Assembly (NCBI GenBank): GCA_963780165.1
Contig: CAWABB010000006.1
Coordinates: 248,001-312,000, forward strand
Direction of reading: 5' to 3'
Source: CAWABB01 sp963780165
Lineage (GTDB): Bacteria; Bacteroidota; Ignavibacteria; UBA10030; UBA6906
Length of the DNA stretch: 64,000 nt
In this document: one piece after another, positions 44,069 through 57,204 of the stretch
Layout of the letters: each line of letters starts with the position of its first letter
Numbering within the stretch: position 1 is the first letter of the stretch
The notes under the pieces: generated by a model
Told to the model about the DNA's origin: nothing
The model's input: only the letters and a program-made list of their open reading frames with translations
The model's database searches: none
Program-made: the position numbers and the translations under genes

Positions 44069-47000
44069 TTAGCGTTCCGGACGAGCCCCCAACTTCAAAC
44101 CCAGTTCACGCTTCAGAAAATCCCCCGTTGAAGATCCCCGTGCCTTCATGAGTTCCTCGGGGGTCCCCACGGCCACAATTTTCCCTCCATCGCGCCCCCC
44201 GCCCGGACCGAGGTCGATCACCCAGTCGGCGGACTTGATCACGTCCAGGTTGTGCTCGATCACGATGACCGTGTTCCCCTTCTCCACCAGCTTGTTCAGG
44301 ACGTTCAGGAGCAGCCGGATGTCCTCGAAATGCAGCCCGGTTGTCGGTTCGTCCAGAATGTAGAGCGTGTTTCCGGTCCCGACCTTCGAAAGCTCGGTGG
44401 ACAGCTTCACGCGCTGGGCTTCGCCGCCGCTGAGCGTCGTTGCCTGCTGCCCGATCGTGATGTAGCCCAGCCCCACATCCGACAGCGTCTGCAGCTTCCG
44501 TTTGATGCCGGGGATGTCCTGGAAGAACCCCAGCGCGGCTTCCACGGTCATGCCCAGCACATCGGCAATCGACTTTCCCTTGTAGAGAACCTGCAGCGTC
44601 TCGCGGTTGTACCGCTTCCCCTTGCACACTTCGCACAGGACGTAGACATCGGGAAGGAAGTTCATCTCGATCTTCCGGAGTCCATCGCCCTCACAGTGCT
44701 CGCACCGCCCGCCCTCGACGTTGAAACTGAACCGCCCCGGCTTGTATCCGCGGATCTTCGCCTCGGGCATCTGTGCGAAGATATCCCTGATCAGCCCGAA
44801 CAGCCCCGTATATGTCGCGGGGTTGGACCGCGGCGTGCGGCCGATCGGCGACTGATCGATGTCGATCACCTTGTCGATATGCTCGATCCCCTTGATCGAC
44901 TTGTACGGAAGCGGAACGAGTTTCGCCCCGTAGAACTTCCGGGAGAGAATCCTGAAGAGCGTCTCGTCGATCAGCGATGACTTGCCTGACCCGCTGACAC
45001 CCGTCACGGTGATGAACGAGCCGAGGGGAATCCGGAGAGTCACGTCCTGCAGGTTGTTCCCGGTCGCACCTTCGAGCACGACTGCCTTTCCGTTCCCTTT
45101 CTTCCTCTCCGCCGGGATCTCGATCTTGCGCTTCCCTCTCAGGTAGTGCGCCGTGTAGGAGATCGGCTCGAACGGACTACCTTCGGACGTGAGGAGCGGG
45201 TTCTCCAGGGCCAGCTCACCGGGAGCGCCGGTGGTGACGCGGTATCCGCCGTGGACGCCGGCACCCGGGCCGAGGTCGACGACGAAGTCTGCATTCTCGA
45301 TCATCTCCTTGTCGTGCTCGACCACGATCAGTGTGTTGCCGAGGTCCCGGAGAGCCTTCAAGGAATGGATCAACCGCACATTGTCCCGCTGATGGAGGCC
45401 GATGCTCGGCTCGTCAAGGATGTACAGGACGCCGACAAGCTGCGACCCGATCTGGGTCGCCAGCCGTATGCGCTGTGCCTCCCCGCCCGAGAGGGTCCGT
45501 GCCGGACGATCAAGCGTAAGATAGTCGAGCCCGACGTTGAGAAGGAACTCCAGCCGCTGCCTGATCTCCTTCAGCACAGGGGCCGCGATGATGCTCTGCC
45601 GCTCGGAGAGCCGGAGGTTCTTGAAAAACGGGACCGCGTCCACGATCGGCAGCGAGACCACGTCCGCGATCGAGTGTCGCGCGGCGGTGGCGTCGTCGAC
45701 GAGCCGGATGGCAAGGTTTTCTTTCTTGAGCCTCCCCCCCTTGCACTCCTTGCAGGGCTGGGCGTTCATGTACGCCTCGACCCATTCCCGGATGCTGTTG
45801 GAGCTGGTCTCCTGGTACTGGTGCTTCAGGATATCCAGGATGCCGGTGAACCGGTGCCGGTATGTGACGGTCCTCCCGCTTGCGTACCGGTACTCGATCT
45901 CGAATTTCTCGTCGCCGCCACCGTTGATCAGCACTTCCCTGGCGCGCTTTGACAGCTTCTTCAGCGGCGTGTCGAAATCGAACCCGTACCGCTTGCCCAC
46001 CCCCTTCACCTGGCTGAACATCCAGGTCTGGCGGGGCTTGCCGAAAGCCGCAATCCCCTCGTCGTTGATCGTTTTGTCGTCGTCAGGGATGATCAGCGAG
46101 AGATCGAACTCCTTCACCTCGCCGAGTCCGTTGCAGGTCGGGCACGCGCCGTACGGTGAGTTGAACGAAAACGAATTCGGCGCCGGATCCTCGTAGCTGA
46201 TGGAGCAGGTCGGACAGGCGAGATGGCTGCTGTAGAGACGGTCGCCGCCCGAGGACTCCCGGGAACCGGAGGAACCGTTCTGAGTCGGCGCCTTCTTCTT
46301 CGCTCGCGCACTCTTCTTCGCCGCGTCGCCTGACAGTGTCAATCCGTTGTCCGCAACGTGCGCAATGAGCACGCCCCCGCCGAACCGCAGCGCCACATCC
46401 ACCGAATCGGAAATGCGCGCCCTCGCCTCCCTCTTCGCAACTATGCGGTCGACCACGATTTCGATGTCATGTACTTTGTACCGGTCCGCCTGCATCCCCT
46501 TCTCGATTTCGCGGACCACCCCGTCGATCCGGACCCGCAGGAACCCGTCGCGCAGGATCTCCTCGAACAGCTCCCGGTAGTGCCCTTTGCGTCCGCGCAC
46601 AACCGGGGCCAGGATATCCACCCGCGTACCCTCCGGGAGCTCCAGGAGGCTGTCGATGATCTGATCGGCCGTCTGCTTCTGTACCGGCCTTCCGCACTTG
46701 TAGCAGAACTGTATCCCTGCTCTCGCGAAGAGCAGCCTCAGGTAGTCGTAGATTTCCGTGACGGTTCCGACCGTGGACCGCGGGTTCGGGCTGATGCTCT
46801 TCTGCTCGATGGAGATGGCGGGACTGAGGCCTTCGATGTAATCGACGTCGGGCCGTTCCATGACGTCCAGAAACTGGCGGGCATACGCAGAGAGGCTCTC
46901 GACGAACCGGCGCTGGCCCTCGGCGTAGATCGTGTCGAAGGCGAGGCTGGATTTCCCCGACCCGGATAAACCCGTGACCACGACGAGCTTTCCGCGCGGG

Positions 47001-47134
47001 ATCTCGAGGTCGATGTCCTTCAGGTTGTGCTCACGCGCCCCGCGGATGACGATCGCGTCGCGGATGGACTCATCCCGGGCATTGTCGGTGCTGCCTGAGG
47101 GTCCCGGAGCGGGTATGTGCGTCGGGCGTGCCAT
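44069..47134 (-). CDS. uvrA: Excinuclease ABC subunit A
   Basis: 1021 residues. Damage-sensing ATPase of nucleotide excision repair. Two ABC modules, Walker A VVTGLSGSGKSSLAFDTIYAEGQRR region and VTGVSGSGKSSL, each with LSGGEAQRI/RV signatures and DEPSIGLHQRD / DEPTTGLHFED. Zinc motifs CPTC...CPTC and CEHC...CEVC are intact. A basic low-complexity insert (KKSARAKKKAPT then Gly/Ser-rich) of about 27 residues lies before the first zinc finger. Convergent with the glycosylase gene. Downstream of the DUF58 gene by 30 bases. Confidence 0.96.
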   Translation of the reverse strand: MARPTHIPAPGPSGSTDNARDESIRDAIVIRGAREHNLKDIDLEIPRGKLVVVTGLSGSGKSSLAFDTIYAEGQRRFVESLSAYARQFLDVMERPDVDYIEGLSPAISIEQKSISPNPRSTVGTVTEIYDYLRLLFARAGIQFCYKCGRPVQKQTADQIIDSLLELPEGTRVDILAPVVRGRKGHYRELFEEILRDGFLRVRIDGVVREIEKGMQADRYKVHDIEIVVDRIVAKREARARISDSVDVALRFGGGVLIAHVADNGLTLSGDAAKKSARAKKKAPTQNGSSGSRESSGGDRLYSSHLACPTCSISYEDPAPNSFSFNSPYGACPTCNGLGEVKEFDLSLIIPDDDKTINDEGIAAFGKPRQTWMFSQVKGVGKRYGFDFDTPLKKLSKRAREVLINGGGDEKFEIEYRYASGRTVTYRHRFTGILDILKHQYQETSSNSIREWVEAYMNAQPCKECKGGRLKKENLAIRLVDDATAARHSIADVVSLPIVDAVPFFKNLRLSERQSIIAAPVLKEIRQRLEFLLNVGLDYLTLDRPARTLSGGEAQRIRLATQIGSQLVGVLYILDEPSIGLHQRDNVRLIHSLKALRDLGNTLIVVEHDKEMIENADFVVDLGPGAGVHGGYRVTTGAPGELALENPLLTSEGSPFEPISYTAHYLRGKRKIEIPAERKKGNGKAVVLEGATGNNLQDVTLRIPLGSFITVTGVSGSGKSSLIDETLFRILSRKFYGAKLVPLPYKSIKGIEHIDKVIDIDQSPIGRTPRSNPATYTGLFGLIRDIFAQMPEAKIRGYKPGRFSFNVEGGRCEHCEGDGLRKIEMNFLPDVYVLCEVCKGKRYNRETLQVLYKGKSIADVLGMTVEAALGFFQDIPGIKRKLQTLSDVGLGYITIGQQATTLSGGEAQRVKLSTELSKVGTGNTLYILDEPTTGLHFEDIRLLLNVLNKLVEKGNTVIVIEHNLDVIKSADWVIDLGPGGGRDGGKIVAVGTPEELMKARGSSTGDFLKRELGLKLGARPER

Positions 47135-47164
47135 AGTCTGTGGGTGCGACGGTCGTTCGAACCG

Positions 47165-48064
47165 TTACATCATCTTCTCGCGCTTGTTCAGGTACGCGAC
47201 AAGCGCTGTGTCGAACGGCGTCGAGGTGTCCATGAGGACATAGTCGATGTGGTGCTCAAGGCATTGCTTGCGGTAGCGGTCCAGGAATCCCTTCATCGCC
47301 TCGCGGTACGCGCGCTCGATCTGGTGCGGCTGGGTCGTCAATCGCTCGCCGGTCTCGAGGTCCTGCACCACGGCATCGCCGCCGAGGGCGAACGACCGCT
47401 CGAGGGGATCGAGCACCTGCATGACGATCACCTCGTTCTTCTTGTAGCGGAAGTGTTTCAGGGCGGCCATGACCGTCTCGGGTGAATCCAGCAGGTCGCT
47501 CAGGACAATGACCAGGCCGCGTCGCTTCACCCGGTCTGCCACCTGGTGGAGCGCCTTGCCGGCACCCGTTCGGCCCGACGCGCTCGCGTTCTGCAGAGCG
47601 ATCAGGATCTGCCGGAGATATCCATGTGTGGCGTGTGGGGGCAGATACGACGTCAGAGACTCATCGAACATCGCAAGCCCGACCGCGTCCTGCTGCTTCA
47701 CCATCATGAAGGCGAGCGCGGCGGCAAGCGACGAGGCATATTCGAGCTTCGACATCCGCCCCTCGGAGGCATATGCCATCGAGCGGCTCGTGTCCAGGAT
47801 CAGGTAGCCTTTGAGGTTGGTCTCTTCCTCGTACCGCTTGACGTAGTGGCGGTCGGTCTTTCCGTACAGCTTCCAGTCGATGTGTTTGATCTCGTCCCCG
47901 GGCATGTAGGGACGATGCTCGGCGAACTCGACGCTGAAGCCGCGGTACGGACTGCGGTGGAGCCCGGTGATGAAGCCTTCCACGACCAGACGGGCGCGGA
48001 GCTCCATATTCGCCAGGCGCGAGACGACATGAGGCTGGAGATAGTGGCGGTATGTTTCCGACAT
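47165..48064 (-). CDS. DUF58 domain protein
   Basis: 299 residues. RGFSVEFAEHRPYMPGDEIKHIDWKLYGKTDRHYVKRYEEETN is the DUF58 signature, and the following LILDTSRSMAYASEGRMSKLEYA has a MIDAS-like DxSxS of von Willebrand A folds. Such genes usually accompany MoxR AAA ATPases and other vWA proteins; no MoxR gene is in the window. No signal or membrane segment. ATG at 48064 overlaps the lipoprotein stop (TGATG), so the two are coupled. Confidence 0.88.
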   Translation of the reverse strand: MSETYRHYLQPHVVSRLANMELRARLVVEGFITGLHRSPYRGFSVEFAEHRPYMPGDEIKHIDWKLYGKTDRHYVKRYEEETNLKGYLILDTSRSMAYASEGRMSKLEYASSLAAALAFMMVKQQDAVGLAMFDESLTSYLPPHATHGYLRQILIALQNASASGRTGAGKALHQVADRVKRRGLVIVLSDLLDSPETVMAALKHFRYKKNEVIVMQVLDPLERSFALGGDAVVQDLETGERLTTQPHQIERAYREAMKGFLDRYRKQCLEHHIDYVLMDTSTPFDTALVAYLNKREKMM

Positions 48065-48618
48065 CACTTCTTCGGTCGTGCGGACGCGACCTGGGGCTTC
48101 TTCTCCTCGGTCGGCGGCGGGAGCAAATCCTCCGGCGACCTGCCGAGGTTGTTCAACTCGAATCGTGCGGAAACGGCCATTTCGTGCTGGGGGTACTTCT
48201 CGAGGAAGCGCTGGTACGCAGCCCGGGCGCTGTCCACGTTCCCGAGCTGATTGTTGTAGATGTATCCGATCAGGAACATCGAGACAGCCGCCTTCTCCCC
48301 CCCGGGATAGGCATTGACGTACCGCTGGTAGGCGTCGATGGCCTGCTGAAATTCCTGGGACTCGTTGTTGTACGTTGCTGCGACGCTGAAGAGCGCCCGT
48401 TCCGCTTCCGGGGTGCCCGGATAGCCGTCGGCAACACCCTGCATGGCTTCTATCCCCGGGGCGAAGACGCTCGCGAGCTGATCGGGGGAGCTGACCGTGT
48501 CAGCCGCCGTCCGGGCCTGAGCAAGCAGCTGCTCGGCACGCTGGATGGCCTCCTCAGGGGTCGGTTTCGAGCATCCGACGAGCGTGAGAAAAACGAGTGC
48601 GACGACTGCGGTCTTCAT
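48064..48618 (-). CDS. TPR-repeat lipoprotein
   Basis: 184 residues from ATG at 48618, which follows GGAGG. Lipoprotein signal peptide with lipobox LVGC (Cys16), so it should be a substrate for Lgt. The rest is tetratricopeptide-like helices (AERALFSVAATYNNESQEFQQAIDAYQRYVNAYPGG and AAYQRFLEKYPQHEMA), ending in a Pro/Lys tail. Probably a periplasm-facing scaffold, of the kind seen in outer-membrane assembly (BamD-like repeats), but too short for BamD. Coupled to the DUF58 gene. Confidence 0.8.
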   Translation of the reverse strand: MKTAVVALVFLTLVGCSKPTPEEAIQRAEQLLAQARTAADTVSSPDQLASVFAPGIEAMQGVADGYPGTPEAERALFSVAATYNNESQEFQQAIDAYQRYVNAYPGGEKAAVSMFLIGYIYNNQLGNVDSARAAYQRFLEKYPQHEMAVSARFELNNLGRSPEDLLPPPTEEKKPQVASARPKK

Positions 48619-48735
48619 CTGAACATCCTCCGGTGATGCGGAATACTGTACGTCGGAAATCTGGTAGGTCGACAGGCAACTCCTCCCCCCTGCAAGAAAT
48701 CTGTATGAATCCGGGCGGGCTGAGTACGACACAGC

Positions 48736-48764
48736 AAATTACCCAAAAAGGGGCTTAGAATCAA
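48736..48764 (-). promoter_or_regulatory. Putative promoter of the lipoprotein-DUF58 operon
   Basis: On the minus strand TTGATT (48764-48759), 17-base spacer and TAATTT (48741-48736), about 118 bases before the lipoprotein start and after the end of the methyltransferase gene. Confidence 0.5.
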
Positions 48765-48792
48765 CGAGCGGGGGGGCGAAGGAGCCTTGAGG

Positions 48793-50184
48793 TCAGGACG
48801 GCGCGTCGGATCGTTCGAGGACCGCGGCAAAGAACCCATCTGTACCGGCCTCATGCGGGAGGAGGAACATATAGGGGGAAGATTTCAAGGGAATGCCGAG
48901 CGACCCCACGATGTCCGGAGCGGGGATCAGGCGGAACCCGGCATGCTTATCGAGGAACCGTTCAACCACCCCCTCGTTCTCGCGGCGAAGAAGCGTGCAC
49001 GTTGCATATACCAGCCGGCCGCCGGGCTTGACGACTCTGCAATATCTCTCCAGGAGTGCATACTGCAACTCGCTGAGCGATGTGGAGTACCCCTCCGAAA
49101 AGCCTGTCTTTGCTCCGGGGTTGCGGCGGTACGTTCCTACACCCGAACATGGGGCGTCGATGAGAAGCACGTCAGCTGTTCCATCCATGCCCGGATCCGG
49201 ATCTGCATCCACCCCGACCACAGCGTCGCGGATGATGTCCGCCCCCGAACGCAGGGCTCTGGCCCGCAAGGATCGGAGTCGCGCAGCGTCGGAATCGAAC
49301 GCGTGGATCGTCCCTTCACCTTGCATCAGCGCCGCCATGTGCAGCGACTTCCCGCCCGCCCCGGCACATGCATCAACCACGACGGAACCAGGCGCCGGGT
49401 TCGCCAGCATGGAAATGATCTGGCTCCCTTCGTCCTGCATCTCGAACATCCCGCCGCGATACGATTCAAGAGCGCCGGTATTTACGCGCTTCTCAAGTAT
49501 GAGTCCTGCGGGGGAAAACCTGGTCGGAACGGAGGTGACGCCTTCACTCGCCAGCGCTGCCTGACACTCCTCGCGTGTACACCGGAGCGAGTTCACCCGT
49601 ATCGTTGTAGGGGCCGGCGTATTGGAGGCCCTGCACATCTCCTCCGCCACCACTCCCCCGAACCGTTCCACCCATTCACGGACGATTTCCGAAGCAAGAG
49701 AGTACTCCAGGCTCATGCGCGCCACCGGGTCGCCGAGAATGTTGTCCGGCACCTTGGATGCACGGATCGCCTCGGCGAGCACCGACACGTCGCCGGTCGC
49801 TCCCACCATCCGCCAGAGGTCGGCCACATCGGGCAGGAGCGTGGCAGTCTCCTCATGGGCACGATGCAGCTGATGGGCAGTTATGAGTGCGATCGGCGGA
49901 ACGGCCTGAACCCCACGAACCACACGTGCGTCACCTAGGTGACGCACATGTGTGACGGGCATCACGCCCGGGACCTGCGAAATACCCTGGCGGGCGTGGA
50001 ATTCCAGGAGCGCGCGGTTTCGGAGGATATCGAAGTAGAGCTCGCTGATGAACCGGCGGTCGCGCGACCCGAGATACCGGCGGTCGCGCAGGAACCGGCC
50101 GGCCAACTGGTCGGCCGGCTCGCGCGACGACTCGAGCATCCCGAGGAGCTCGACCACGTGTCCGTAGAGCGAGATCCTGCGCAC
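48793..50184 (-). CDS. RsmB/NOP2-type rRNA (cytosine-5) methyltransferase, interrupted in frame by a palindromic repeat
   Basis: 463 residues. N-terminal NusB-like helical region (RRYLGSRDRRFISELYFDILRNRALL) then a SAM methyltransferase: VVVDACAGAGGKSLHMAALM, catalytic region LLIDAPCSGVGTYRRNPGAK, and the second cysteine in YATCTLLRRENEGV. Probably methylates a cytosine in 16S rRNA. Codons at 49920-49953 are one of the six palindromes and encode VTHVRHLGDARVV in a linker between N-terminal helices, leaving the frame open. GTG at 50184 starts three bases after the clpB stop. Confidence 0.88.
   Translation of the reverse strand: MRRISLYGHVVELLGMLESSREPADQLAGRFLRDRRYLGSRDRRFISELYFDILRNRALLEFHARQGISQVPGVMPVTHVRHLGDARVVRGVQAVPPIALITAHQLHRAHEETATLLPDVADLWRMVGATGDVSVLAEAIRASKVPDNILGDPVARMSLEYSLASEIVREWVERFGGVVAEEMCRASNTPAPTTIRVNSLRCTREECQAALASEGVTSVPTRFSPAGLILEKRVNTGALESYRGGMFEMQDEGSQIISMLANPAPGSVVVDACAGAGGKSLHMAALMQGEGTIHAFDSDAARLRSLRARALRSGADIIRDAVVGVDADPDPGMDGTADVLLIDAPCSGVGTYRRNPGAKTGFSEGYSTSLSELQYALLERYCRVVKPGGRLVYATCTLLRRENEGVVERFLDKHAGFRLIPAPDIVGSLGIPLKSSPYMFLLPHEAGTDGFFAAVLERSDAPS
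49921..49952. repeat. Palindromic repeat copy 3, in frame within the methyltransferase gene
   Basis: 32-base palindrome centred at 49936/49937 with one internal mismatch (C at 49925 against A at 49948). In the RNA of the minus-strand gene this mismatch becomes a G-U pair. Same 18-bp core as the other copies. The only copy inside a gene. Confidence 0.9.
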
Positions 50185-50187
50185 GGG

Positions 50188-52816
<2,629 letters not shown>

Positions 52817-52827
<11 letters not shown>

Positions 52828-53143
52828 GTGTTTGTTTTCCTTCCCGTGGACGGTCCTTCTTCTCGGAGGCGGCCCCTTCCCCGAAGTCGGCACCCTCCTT
52901 CGGCTCGGCACCTCCCTTTCGGTCAGTGTCGCCGCTTTCCTGCTCGGTCCACCGCTTCCCCGCCTTCTGCTCGATCACGATTTCCGTTGCGCGCTGCTTA
53001 TCCACCGGTTGGAGGTCGTGAAGCACAGTGATGGCGGCACCCGATCCATCGTTCTTCGGAATCCATCCCAGAGCGATGGCGACGAAGAGAAGGATGCCGA
53101 GTCCAACCGCAAGCGCGATCAGCAGAATCCCTACAAGATCCAT
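52817..53143 (-). CDS. Small single-span membrane protein, unknown
   Basis: 108 residues from ATG at 53143 with a GAGGA site. One strong membrane helix (MDLVGILLIALAVGLGILL at the start, out to about residue 27), then a hydrophilic, highly charged tail of about 80 residues (RKGGAEPKEGADFGEG). Not recognised. Placed between dnaK and clpB and overlapping the clpB start, so it is probably co-expressed with the chaperones. The tail may be disordered. Confidence 0.6.
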
Positions 53144-53229
53144 GGAGTCCTCACTGTACACAGAAGGCGAGGGATCTCCTCGCCTTCCGTTTCAGCCGCA
53201 CGATAACGAATGGGTCGCGCCGTCCGGCG

Positions 53230-55182
<1,953 letters not shown>

Positions 55183-55225
55183 GTACGGTAGTCTCCTTCG
55201 TGGTCAAACCTGCGATGTAATCTCC

Positions 55226-55252
55226 TGTATAATAGGCCAAGAGACGTGCCAA
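55226..55252 (-). promoter_or_regulatory. Weak putative dnaK promoter
   Basis: On the minus strand TTGGCA (55252-55247), 15-base spacer and TATACA (55231-55226). Spacing is short. The surrounding 320-base gap (55183-55504) also holds the inverted repeat and the birA promoter, and no gene. Confidence 0.3.
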
Positions 55253-55277
55253 AGTGTAAAAAGGAGCGAATAGTCAC

Positions 55278-55304
55278 GTTAACCCTATAATCTACATAGA
55301 GTTA
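55278..55304. promoter_or_regulatory. Inverted repeat upstream of dnaK, possible operator
   Basis: Arms TTAACCCTAT (55278-55287) and ATAGAGTTAA (55295-55304) match at nine of ten positions around a seven-base spacer. AT-rich against a GC-rich background, 96 bases before the dnaK start and between two divergent promoters. It is not a CIRCE element (no TTAGCACTC). Confidence 0.45.
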
Positions 55305-55427
55305 AGAGATCGCGAGTGCCCTGGCCACCGGGACAGGCCGTCTGTCATACCGGCAGTCTATTCATGCCAAGATGACGTTGTTTGCCATTCTGTCTGACAA
55401 TCTTGCAGAAGGCGGCGGCAGGCCCGC

Positions 55428-55456
55428 TTGACTTTGCCTCCCGAGTGGCCTATACT
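55428..55456 (+). promoter_or_regulatory. Promoter of birA-coaX
   Basis: TTGACT (55428-55433), 17-base spacer and TATACT (55451-55456), both close to sigma-70 consensus. TACTTTTG at 55453-55460 also fits the Bacteroidota TAnnTTTG -7 box. Start expected near 55463. Confidence 0.65.
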
Positions 55457-55504
55457 TTTGCGATGTGACGGGCCAACGACTCCCCGAACTGAACGGAGAC
55501 GCCT

Positions 55505-56287
55505 GTGGTAATGACAGAGGAAACACTACGGCAAGGGATCAAGGCCAGGCAGTTCGGCCGCAAGGTCTACACGTTCGAGACGATCGACTCCACGAACAAC
55601 TGCGCCAAAGCTCTGGCAGGCTGCTTCGCTCAAGAGGGCACCGTTGTCTTTGCCGAACATCAGTCGGCGGGCAGGGGACGTCTGGGGCGTGCGTGGGAGG
55701 CCAACCCGAACGAGAACCTCATGTTCTCTGTGATCCTCCGCCCTTCGCTCTCCCCCGAGGCTGTGAACCTTCTCCCCCTTTATGCGGCCGTGGCCGTGGC
55801 CGCTGCCGTCGAGAAGACCACCGGACTTCGCGTCCAGTGCAAATGGCCGAACGACCTCCTGATTGACGGGAAGAAGTTCGCCGGCATCCTGCTCGAAGGC
55901 TCTCTCAAGCAGAGCTCCGTCGAGTATGTCGTGATCGGCATTGGCATCAATGTGAATCAGATGGAGTTTCCCCCGACATTGATGCAGAAGGCCACGTCGC
56001 TCAGGCTCAGCCTGGGCCGGGAGATCGACCGGCCGGCACTGTTCCGCGAGGTCATGAATTCCATGGAGCAGTACCACAGTACCCTTACCCCCAGCAAGTT
56101 TTCTGCGGTTGTTCCTCTCTGGACCACCCGGACCCAGATGCTGAATCGTCAGATCTCCATCGACCAGCAGGGCAGCGTCCTGAGCGGCATTGTGCGCGGG
56201 ATCAGCCCGGAAGGCGGCCTCGTGGTCGCCCTCCCTGACAGAGAGCAGACCCTCTTCGCGGGCGACGTCACCATCCTCGAATCGTAA
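55505..56287 (+). CDS. birA: Biotin-[acetyl-CoA-carboxylase] ligase
   Basis: 260 residues. Attaches biotin to carboxyl carrier domains. Catalytic-domain motifs: FETIDSTNNCAKAL, AEHQSAGRGRLGRAWEANP (biotinyl-AMP loop), KWPNDLLIDGKKFAGIL, and VIGIGINVNQ. It lacks the N-terminal winged helix of E. coli BirA, so it should not act as the repressor. A C-terminal SH3-like domain follows. GTG at 55505 has GGAG six bases upstream; ATG at 55511 is an alternative. Two bases before coaX. Confidence 0.93.
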   Translation: MVMTEETLRQGIKARQFGRKVYTFETIDSTNNCAKALAGCFAQEGTVVFAEHQSAGRGRLGRAWEANPNENLMFSVILRPSLSPEAVNLLPLYAAVAVAAAVEKTTGLRVQCKWPNDLLIDGKKFAGILLEGSLKQSSVEYVVIGIGINVNQMEFPPTLMQKATSLRLSLGREIDRPALFREVMNSMEQYHSTLTPSKFSAVVPLWTTRTQMLNRQISIDQQGSVLSGIVRGISPEGGLVVALPDREQTLFAGDVTILES

Positions 56288-56289
56288 CC

Positions 56290-57060
56290 ATGCTGCTTGC
56301 TATCGATATCGGCAACACGCACACGGTCGTGGGCGCGTTCGAAGGAAGCCGCCTTGTCTCGGATTGGCGCATGGCGAGCCTTGCCACCAGGACCGCCGAC
56401 GAGAACTGGCTGACCATCCGTAATTTCTGCAGCGAGACCGGGATCGACGCCCGGTCGTTCACCGGCGTGGGGATCTCTTCGGTCGTCCCCGACCTGACGG
56501 CCAACTTCGAAGCGATGTGCCGGAAGTATCTGAACGTGGAGCCCGTGACCGTCGGCGCGCATCTGGACCTCGGGATCAAAGTCCTGTATGCTGATCCAGG
56601 AGCCGTCGGCGCCGACCGGCTGTGCCATGCCGTGGCGGGGTACGCGGCCTACGGCGGACCGCTGATCATCGTCGATTTCGGCACGGCCACGACGTACGAC
56701 GTGATCTCGAAGGATGGGGAGTACCTCGGAGGGGTCATTACGCTCGGCCTGGAATCGACAGCCGCCGAACTTCACCGCCGCGCTGCGAAGCTGCCGAAGA
56801 TCGAGCTCCGGTTCCCGGAGGATGTCATCGGCCGCGACACGACGTCAAGCATGCAGGCGGGCGTCATGTACGGAGCGGTGGATGCCGTGGAGGGCACGGT
56901 CCGGCGGATCAGGCTGGAATTGGGCTCTCCCGCGCGCGTGATCGCGACGGGAGGCCTCGCGAAGGTCCTGGCACCCCACGCCCCTGTCATCGAGAAGGTC
57001 GAGCCCACCCTGGTCCTTGACGGGATCCGGATGATCTGGGAGAAGAACAGGCCGATTTGA
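56290..57060 (+). CDS. coaX: Type III pantothenate kinase
   Basis: 256 residues. Phosphorylates pantothenate, first step of coenzyme A synthesis. ASKHA fold: MLLAIDIGNTHTVVGAFEG (phosphate 1), GAVGADRLCHAVAGYAAYG, IIVDFGTATTYDVIS (phosphate 2) and GGVITLGLESTAAEL. Insensitive to CoA feedback as a class. It is transcribed with birA, two vitamin/cofactor genes together. Its last ~40 bases are echoed in degenerate form at 57131-57170. Confidence 0.95.
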   Translation: MLLAIDIGNTHTVVGAFEGSRLVSDWRMASLATRTADENWLTIRNFCSETGIDARSFTGVGISSVVPDLTANFEAMCRKYLNVEPVTVGAHLDLGIKVLYADPGAVGADRLCHAVAGYAAYGGPLIIVDFGTATTYDVISKDGEYLGGVITLGLESTAAELHRRAAKLPKIELRFPEDVIGRDTTSSMQAGVMYGAVDAVEGTVRRIRLELGSPARVIATGGLAKVLAPHAPVIEKVEPTLVLDGIRMIWEKNRPI

Positions 57061-57078
57061 CGCTGCTTTCACGAACTT

Positions 57079-57112
57079 CCACATGTGCGTCACCTAGGTG
57101 ACGCACGTGTGG
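57079..57112. repeat. Palindromic repeat copy 4
   Basis: 34-base palindrome centred at 57095/57096 with one mismatch (T at 57084 against G at 57107), a G-U pair in plus-strand RNA, the transcribed direction here. Lies 18 bases after the coaX stop. Confidence 0.9.
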
Positions 57113-57130
57113 ACCGGGGCACGTGCTGGC

Positions 57131-57170
57131 CGGGACCGGGATGATCTGGGAGAGGAGCACACCGGACCGA
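57131..57170 (+). repeat. Degenerate copy of the coaX 3' end
   Basis: CGGGA.C..GGATGATCTGGGAGA matches the coaX tail at 57021-57060 with no gap, offset exactly 110 bases; GGATGATCTGGGAGA is identical in both (57029-57043 and 57139-57153). The palindrome at 57079-57112 lies between the two copies. Confidence 0.6.
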
Positions 57171-57204
57171 GCGGAGACGAACACGCTTTGAGCCACACTT
57201 GAGT

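Noticed and set aside
55236..55254. Sigma-54 promoter (TGGCACG...TTGG) upstream of dnaK
   Set aside because: The -12 element lacks GC at the required spacing, so it is only a near match.
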